From Parvularcula sp039818345 (GTDB lineage Bacteria; Pseudomonadota; Alphaproteobacteria; Caulobacterales; Parvularculaceae), in contig JBCBUC010000008.1 in the NCBI GenBank assembly GCA_039818345.1, forward strand, positions 1 to 64,000: a DNA stretch of 64,000 nt. Reading direction: 5' to 3'. Both the position numbers and the translations under genes were made by a program. The notes under the pieces are model-generated. The model made no database searches. It was not told where the DNA came from and saw only the letters and a program-made list of their open reading frames with translations. This document shows positions 59,046-64,000 of the stretch, piece by piece (position 1 is the stretch's first letter; each line of letters opens with the position of its first letter).

Positions 59046-60646
59046 TGGATCAAGTCATTCTCTGCCTTTGCGCCTGCGCCACCTGGCTAGACATCGCCAT
59101 GGTGATCGCACTGTGCGCGCTGATCCTCGCTGGGTTCCCTGTCTCGTTCACACTCGCGGGCACCGCCCTTCTCTTTGCCCTGATCGGGCTTGCCATGGGC
59201 GTTCTCGATGTCACCTTTATCACTGAACCCTACCCCATACGGATTTTTGGGATCATCAAGAACCAAGTGTTGCTCGCGGTCCCCCTCTTTGTCTTGATGG
59301 GGGTGATCCTAGAAAGAGCAAAACTCGCCGAAGAGCTTCTTGAAACAACAGCTCGGTTGTTTGGCCCGATGCCTGGCGGTCTTGGCATTGGGGTGATGCT
59401 GGTTGGTGCGCTTCTTGCGGCATCGACGGGCATTGTCGGGGCGACGGTCGTCACCATGGGGCTCCTCAGTCTTCCGACCATGCTCAAGCGCGGATATTCG
59501 CCGGCCCTCTCGTCAGGATCAATCGCCGCTGCTGGTACACTGGGGCAGGTCATTCCGCCATCGATCGTGCTCATCCTGCTGGGTGATGTGATGTCCAACG
59601 CCTATCAAGAGGCACAGATCAGCCAGGGCATCTTTTCGCCTGATCCGATCTCCGTTGGCGATCTCTTCGCGGGCGCGCTCTTGCCGGGACTCATGCTGGT
59701 CGGGATCTATCTCGCCTATCTTGGTGTCATCGCTGTCATCCGTCCACAGATGAGCCCAGCGGTTCCCTCCGAAGATCGCTACAGCCTTCAAGAAGGCATC
59801 AACGCAGCCGTCAAAACCCTGCCCGCCCCCTTGTTGCTCATTATCGCAGTTCTCGGCTCGATCCTGACGGGCGCGGCCACCGCCACGGAGGCGAGCGCCA
59901 TTGGCGCGGTCGGCGCTGCGCTTATCGCCGGAAGCAAAAAGGCGATCGCTTCAGGTCGCGCACGGCAATTGGCGATTGCCGGTATCGGCGCAGCGGTGGT
60001 CCTCATCTTTCTTGTTAGCCAGTTCGATTTACGCCTCGGGCGCGAAGCCGCGTTGCCAGACAGGATCGCGATCGTCTTTGCCCTGATGGCAACGGCAGTG
60101 CTCGCCGCTGGAACACTCGCGTCGGTGTGGTCGCTGTGGAAGGACTGCCTGTGGGATGTCCTTCAGCGCACGACGGAAGTCACCAGCATGGTGTTCACGA
60201 TCTTGATCGGCGCCGCCTTATTCAGTCTTGTGTTCCGAGGCCTGGGCGGTGACGACACGGTGGCAAGCGCCCTTTCGGCAGCGCCGGGCGGCGTGGTCGG
60301 CGCTCTTCTCGCCGTCATGCTCGTGATGTTTGTCCTTGGGTTCTTTCTCGACTTTATCGAGATCACGCTGGTCGTCGTGCCGTTGGTCGCACCGCCCCTT
60401 CTCATGGCGGGTGTTGATCCTGTGTGGCTTGGCGTTTTGATGGCGGTCAATTTGCAAACAAGCTTCCTGACACCGCCCTTTGGGTTTGCGCTTTTCTATC
60501 TTCGCGGGGTCGCTCCACCGGACGTCCCGACCACCGCGATTTACCGCGGCGCGATGCCTTTTGTGGGTATTCAAATCGCCATGCTCTTGATCATCGCTCT
60601 CTGGCCTGAGCTTGCCACCTGGCTACCTGATCGCATTTATGGCTAA
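59042..60646 (+). CDS. dctM: TRAP transporter large permease (DctM)
   Basis: 534 residues; sodium-driven elevator subunit. Conserved segments: LLAVPLFVLMGVILERAKLAEELLE, GALLAASTGIVGATVVTMGLLSLPTML, GTLGQVIPPSIVLILLGDVM, and NLQTSFLTPPFGFALFYLRG. It is about 100 residues longer than a typical DctM because of an insert (about 295-375; IAGIGAAVVLIFLVSQFDLRLG...) holding two extra hydrophobic segments. Such inserts occur in the mannitol/2-oxo acid subgroup. Confidence 0.94.
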   Translation: MMDQVILCLCACATWLDIAMVIALCALILAGFPVSFTLAGTALLFALIGLAMGVLDVTFITEPYPIRIFGIIKNQVLLAVPLFVLMGVILERAKLAEELLETTARLFGPMPGGLGIGVMLVGALLAASTGIVGATVVTMGLLSLPTMLKRGYSPALSSGSIAAAGTLGQVIPPSIVLILLGDVMSNAYQEAQISQGIFSPDPISVGDLFAGALLPGLMLVGIYLAYLGVIAVIRPQMSPAVPSEDRYSLQEGINAAVKTLPAPLLLIIAVLGSILTGAATATEASAIGAVGAALIAGSKKAIASGRARQLAIAGIGAAVVLIFLVSQFDLRLGREAALPDRIAIVFALMATAVLAAGTLASVWSLWKDCLWDVLQRTTEVTSMVFTILIGAALFSLVFRGLGGDDTVASALSAAPGGVVGALLAVMLVMFVLGFFLDFIEITLVVVPLVAPPLLMAGVDPVWLGVLMAVNLQTSFLTPPFGFALFYLRGVAPPDVPTTAIYRGAMPFVGIQIAMLLIIALWPELATWLPDRIYG

Positions 60647-60678
60647 ATCGGCGTGTTCCATCTGGAAGGAGACTGCCC

Positions 60679-62499
60679 GTGTTTCAAAGTTTTGACCCAT
60701 TATCTGACCGGTCCTTTGGCGCAAAGCACGTGCCGCTCTTGCGGGCACGCCTTGCGACCCATGGCCTTGATGGTTTTCTTGTTCCGCATGACGATGAATA
60801 CCTCAACGAGTATCTCCCCTTTTGCAACGAGCGCCTTTTGTGGGTGAGCGGATTTTCTGGATCAGCCGGCTTTGGGATTGTCATGATGGAGAAGGCCGCT
60901 GTCTTCTCCGATGGTCGCTACGCAGTCCAACTCCCTGAAGAGGTGGATGGCGATGTCTTCGAGCGCCTGATGACCCACGACATCACCCCCAGCGCTTGGC
61001 TGGTCGAACACACAAGCGAGGGGATGGCCATCGGCTTTGACCCGATGTTGTTCTCGGAAGGATCCCTCAAACCCTTTGAGAATGCGGCTAAGAAATCAGG
61101 GTTTTCCTTGGTCCCCACACCGATCAACCCGATAGATGAGGCGTGGGCGGATCGGCCTGATGCACCTTTTGCCCCGGTTCACCCGCATCCTTTAGACTTT
61201 GCAGGAGAGGACGCCAACACCAAGCGCTCTCGGATAAGCCAAGCGATCAGTGAAGTAGGCGGTGACGTTGCGCTCCTCACCGCCCCCCACTCTCTTGCCT
61301 GGCTCCTCAATATCCGCGGAGGCGATGTTCACGCCGCCCCCCTCCCCCTCGGCCGCGCTTTGATGTTCGCCGATGGGTCGGCCGAGCTTTTTCTTGATCC
61401 ACGCAAAGTGACCGATGAACTGCCCAGCCACCTTGGCAACAGTGTGGGCATACAACCCGAAACAGCGCTCAATGCTCGCCTCAAAGAGCTGGGCCAAACC
61501 AAAGCAAGGGTACTGATTGACCCGAGCCTGACACCCGTGCAATATGTCCGCACACTTCAGGAAGAAGGCGCAACAATCCTTCGTGCAGAAGACCCTTGTG
61601 CGCTTCCGCGGGCGATCAAAAACGAAACGGAGCGCGAAGGCGCGCGCCAAGCGCATGTGCGAGACGGAGCGGCCGTGGTTCGTTTTCTTCATTGGCTGAG
61701 CCAAGAAGGACCAAGCGGGACGGTGACAGAGATTGCCGCTGCAGAACAGCTTGAAACCTACCGGCGGGAAACGGGCGAGCTTCAAGATATCAGCTTTGAT
61801 TCGATCACGGGATCTGGCCCCCACGGCGCCATGGCCCATTACCGCGTCACCACTGAAACGAACCGCGCGATGCAGCCGGGGGAGCTCTTCCTCATCGACT
61901 CTGGCGGTCAGTACAAAGATGGAACGACGGATATCACCCGCGTGATCGCGATTGGCACACCGACCGAGGAGATGCGGGAGCGTTATACTCTTGTCCTAAA
62001 AGGACATATCGGCCTCGGCCTGGCGCGTTTTCCCAAGGGCACATCGGGCCATCAATTGGATGCGTTGGCGCGATTGCCTCTTTGGGCCAAAGGTCTTGAT
62101 TACGATCATGGCACTGGCCACGGCGTTGGTAGTTATCTCTCCGTCCACGAAGGACCACAAAAGATCTCCAAGCACCCGGTCACCCAAGCGCTTGAGCCAG
62201 GCATGATTTGTTCCAATGAGCCCGGCTATTATCTCGAAGGCGCTTATGGCATCCGGATTGAGAACCTAGTGCTTGTGACTGACGAAGAGCCGATCGAGGG
62301 CGGCGAACGGCCGATGATGGGATTTGAAAACCTCACCATGGCTCCCCTCGAAAGAGAGCTGATCGTCACAGAAATGCTCACCCCCGAAGAGCGCCGCTGG
62401 GTCGATGCCTATCACACAGAAGTCGCCGCCAAGATTGCCCCCTTGCTCACGGAAGAGGACGCCGCCTGGCTAAAGCAGCGCTGCGCCGCACTCACCTGA
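60679..62499 (+). CDS. pepP: Xaa-Pro aminopeptidase (aminopeptidase P, M24B)
   Basis: 606 residues: two creatinase-like N-terminal domains (about 15-300) and a pita-bread catalytic domain. Metal ligands are visible: LIDSGGQYKDGTTDITR (two Asp), GHGTGHGVGSYLSVHEGP (His), CSNEPGYYLEG (Glu) and GIRIENLVLV (Glu). This is the long, three-domain form close to eukaryotic cytosolic aminopeptidase P. GTG start seven bases behind AAGGAG, the strongest signal nearby. Confidence 0.93.
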   Translation: MFQSFDPLSDRSFGAKHVPLLRARLATHGLDGFLVPHDDEYLNEYLPFCNERLLWVSGFSGSAGFGIVMMEKAAVFSDGRYAVQLPEEVDGDVFERLMTHDITPSAWLVEHTSEGMAIGFDPMLFSEGSLKPFENAAKKSGFSLVPTPINPIDEAWADRPDAPFAPVHPHPLDFAGEDANTKRSRISQAISEVGGDVALLTAPHSLAWLLNIRGGDVHAAPLPLGRALMFADGSAELFLDPRKVTDELPSHLGNSVGIQPETALNARLKELGQTKARVLIDPSLTPVQYVRTLQEEGATILRAEDPCALPRAIKNETEREGARQAHVRDGAAVVRFLHWLSQEGPSGTVTEIAAAEQLETYRRETGELQDISFDSITGSGPHGAMAHYRVTTETNRAMQPGELFLIDSGGQYKDGTTDITRVIAIGTPTEEMRERYTLVLKGHIGLGLARFPKGTSGHQLDALARLPLWAKGLDYDHGTGHGVGSYLSVHEGPQKISKHPVTQALEPGMICSNEPGYYLEGAYGIRIENLVLVTDEEPIEGGERPMMGFENLTMAPLERELIVTEMLTPEERRWVDAYHTEVAAKIAPLLTEEDAAWLKQRCAALT

Positions 62500-62599
62500 C
62501 CTATTCGCCATCCAGTTGTGATAACGGCACGGTTGGAAGTCGCCTCTATGTGTGGGAGATCGATCTGATGCGCCAAGAGTGGCGCAAAGGAACCCGGTG

Positions 62600-63616
62600 A
62601 TGGACCAGAACATGCTAGAACGGCTGAAGGCGAAAGCGTTTGAACGCTTTCCCATAGCCTTCGTCCTCACCAACCCTAATATCGAAGATAATCCAATTGT
62701 TTATGTGAACAGGGCGTTTGAGCGTCTCACCGGCTACGCAGCCGACGCGGCGATTGGACGAAACTGCCGGTTTTTGCAGGGTGAGGATTCAGATCCAAAA
62801 GAGGTCAGCGCCATTCGTAACGCGATCGCAGAACAACGGCCTCATCGCGGCATCATCACCAATCACCGGGCCGATGGCACGACTTTCCAAAACGAACTTT
62901 TTATCGAGCCGATCTTTGATGACGAAGGCAATTTGTCCGCCTTTTTAGGGCTTCAACGCGATGCCGAAGCGCACAGCCTCGATAAAGAGCGGGTGGAAAG
63001 GCAGCTTAAGGAAATTCAGCACCGGGTCAAAAACCATCTTCAAATGGTGGTGTCAATGATCCGTCTACAATCACAAAAAGCCGATGAAGGTATTCCCACG
63101 GTTGACTACGCGGCCCTCGCCTATCGTATTGAAACACTTCAGCTTCTTTATCAAGAAATGAACAAAAGCGAGACGGAAGCAGCGGTGCCCATGGGCGCTT
63201 ATGTTTCGCGCATCGCAACCACGATCGGACACCTTGAAGGACGAGAGAATATTCGCCTGAACATCAACACAGAGAGTTTTTTCGTGTCGGTCGAAACCGC
63301 TGCGCGGATTGGGCTTTTGAGTTCCGAGATCATCACCAACGCGTTTCAACACGCCTTTGTCGGCCGCACGGCGGGGCTTGTGCAGGTGAGCCTCAAGCAA
63401 CTTTCTGGCGGCATTATGCGGTTAGAGGTGATGGACGATGGCATCGGACTGCCCGAAGAAATCAACTGGCCACAGGGGAACACGATGGGCGCCTCTATCG
63501 TACGATCGCTCCTTAAGGGAGTTGAAGGCACGATGAACGTCGCACGCGGACGAGCGGGCACCACAATGAGCATCGACGTACCACTACACGACGGATCTTC
63601 TCAGCATGCTAACTAG
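62600..63616 (+). CDS. blue-light-sensing LOV histidine kinase (HWE/HisKA_2 type)
   Basis: 338 residues. The LOV domain (about 12-125) has the flavin-adduct motif GRNCRFLQGED with Cys56 and FLGLQRD with the conserved glutamine. A linker helix leads to the HisKA_2 phospho-acceptor region EIQHRVKNHLQMVVSMIRLQSQ (His141), and the ATPase domain (about 225-335) has LLSSEIITNAFQHAF (N box) and VMDDGIGLPEE (G1). All key residues for photochemistry and autophosphorylation are present. In alphaproteobacteria such kinases often feed the PhyR-EcfG general stress response; none of those genes is in the window. The ATG at 62600 has AAAGGAAC; the frame opens at 62552. Confidence 0.92.
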   Translation: MDQNMLERLKAKAFERFPIAFVLTNPNIEDNPIVYVNRAFERLTGYAADAAIGRNCRFLQGEDSDPKEVSAIRNAIAEQRPHRGIITNHRADGTTFQNELFIEPIFDDEGNLSAFLGLQRDAEAHSLDKERVERQLKEIQHRVKNHLQMVVSMIRLQSQKADEGIPTVDYAALAYRIETLQLLYQEMNKSETEAAVPMGAYVSRIATTIGHLEGRENIRLNINTESFFVSVETAARIGLLSSEIITNAFQHAFVGRTAGLVQVSLKQLSGGIMRLEVMDDGIGLPEEINWPQGNTMGASIVRSLLKGVEGTMNVARGRAGTTMSIDVPLHDGSSQHAN

Positions 63617-64000
63617 CCTTCTTTTCAGCCTGACGATGATGGCGCAAACCATCACGACACCGATCGCCTTTGACGTTGAGGTGGTGAACACGTTTCCCCA
63701 CGAAACCGACGCCTTTACCCAAGGCCTTCTTTTTGCCGATGGAGTTTTGATTGAAAGTACCGGCCTTGAAGGTTTTTCTCGCCTACGGAAGATCGATATG
63801 CGGACGGGAGCAGCTTGGAAACAGATCAACCTACCGGACGATGTGTTCGGCGAAGGCACGGCCTTAGTGGGTGATCAACTCGTCGTTCTCACCTATAAGG
63901 CAGGTCAGGGATTTGTCTTTGATCTTGAAACCCTTAAACAAACAGCGGGGTTCACCTATACCGGGGACGGTTGGGGTCTGACCTATGATGGTGAGCGGCT
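63606..64000 (+). CDS. glutaminyl-peptide cyclotransferase, 5' part (cut by window end)
   Basis: The first 131 residues are seen. A signal peptide (MLTSLLFSLTMMAQT) is followed by the plant/bacterial-type glutamine cyclotransferase beta-propeller: VVNTFPHETDAFTQGLLFADGV, IESTGLEGFSRLRKIDM, FGEGTALVGDQLVVLTYKAG and YTGDGWGLTYDGERL. It converts N-terminal glutamine to pyroglutamate, here presumably in the periplasm. The start overlaps the end of the LOV kinase gene by 11 bases, so both are probably in one transcript. Confidence 0.88.
   Translation, partial: MLTSLLFSLTMMAQTITTPIAFDVEVVNTFPHETDAFTQGLLFADGVLIESTGLEGFSRLRKIDMRTGAAWKQINLPDDVFGEGTALVGDQLVVLTYKAGQGFVFDLETLKQTAGFTYTGDGWGLTYDGER

Noticed and set aside
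1..64000. tRNA, rRNA, insertion sequences, prophage, toxin-antitoxin or restriction genes
   Set aside because: Both strands of the gaps and the gene list were scanned by eye; no cloverleaf, transposase, integrase or terminal repeat was found.

Overview
The window reads as a compact, gene-dense stretch (about 59 protein-coding genes; no non-coding gap reaches 300 bp) of an aerobic alphaproteobacterial chromosome. Signs of this are the rpsF-rpsR-rplI...dnaB-alr order, an ATP12-type ATPase chaperone, DUF1467 and DUF6324-like small proteins, the nuoN-birA-coaX-rnj-DUF1467 block, RNase J beside recA, and a HisKA_2/HWE-type LOV kinase. The exact genus cannot be fixed; Parvularcula-like or another marine lineage is only a guess. 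No rRNA, tRNA, CRISPR array, insertion sequence, prophage or integrase is visible.

Layout. 1-4560 (+): ribosomal proteins S6, S18, L9, a GtrA-like membrane protein, replicative helicase DnaB and alanine racemase. 4536-7728 (-): a tight five-gene run starting with a secreted protein of 21 cysteines, then a histidine-rich protein of unknown function, a fluoride channel, a pseudouridine synthase and the ATP12 chaperone. 7852-10790 (+): aroK-aroB-CNNM/CorC transporter. 10866-15392: a membrane protein, a sirtuin, a SoxR locus (38-residue protein, soxR, MFS efflux pump), BolA and a J-domain protein. 15399-27701 (-): recA, then nuoJKLMN, birA, coaX, rnj, DUF1467, mgtE. 27829-30059 (+): DUF6324-like gene and AsmA. 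30134-34829 (-): acyl-CoA ligase, BlaI/M56 sensor pair, methyltransferase. 34994-37764 (+): ABC-F ATPase, an acidic repeat lipoprotein, a small membrane protein. 37761-40417 (-): DUF2799 lipoprotein, LolD, LolC/E. 40501-42879 (+): acetyltransferase, then a Tat-exported Acg-type nitroreductase with its MarR regulator. 42876-49641: acyl-CoA dehydrogenase, TsaC/Sua5, a run of small accessory enzymes (cupin, GST, NIPSNAP, YtoQ, DUF2165) and a D-2-hydroxyglutarate-type FAD dehydrogenase. 49652-57205: lipase, thioesterase, DUF7282 lipoprotein, YaaA, YbjN protein, AIM24, Pth, YchF and a glycosyltransferase-like orphan. 57338-60646 (+): a complete TRAP transporter. 60679-64000 (+): aminopeptidase P, a blue-light LOV histidine kinase and the 5' part of a glutaminyl cyclase.

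Most of the window is housekeeping. The parts that stand out are the cysteine-rich/histidine-rich gene pair (6589-7728), a promoter with the exact SoxR geometry (19-bp spacer holding an 18-bp inverted repeat) that points at an unlisted 38-residue protein (12457-12573), the MarR/Acg promoter with an inverted repeat directly after its -10 box, an acidic Ala/Glu/Met repeat lipoprotein (36983-37390), and the nuo operon cut between its I and J genes and attached behind recA.
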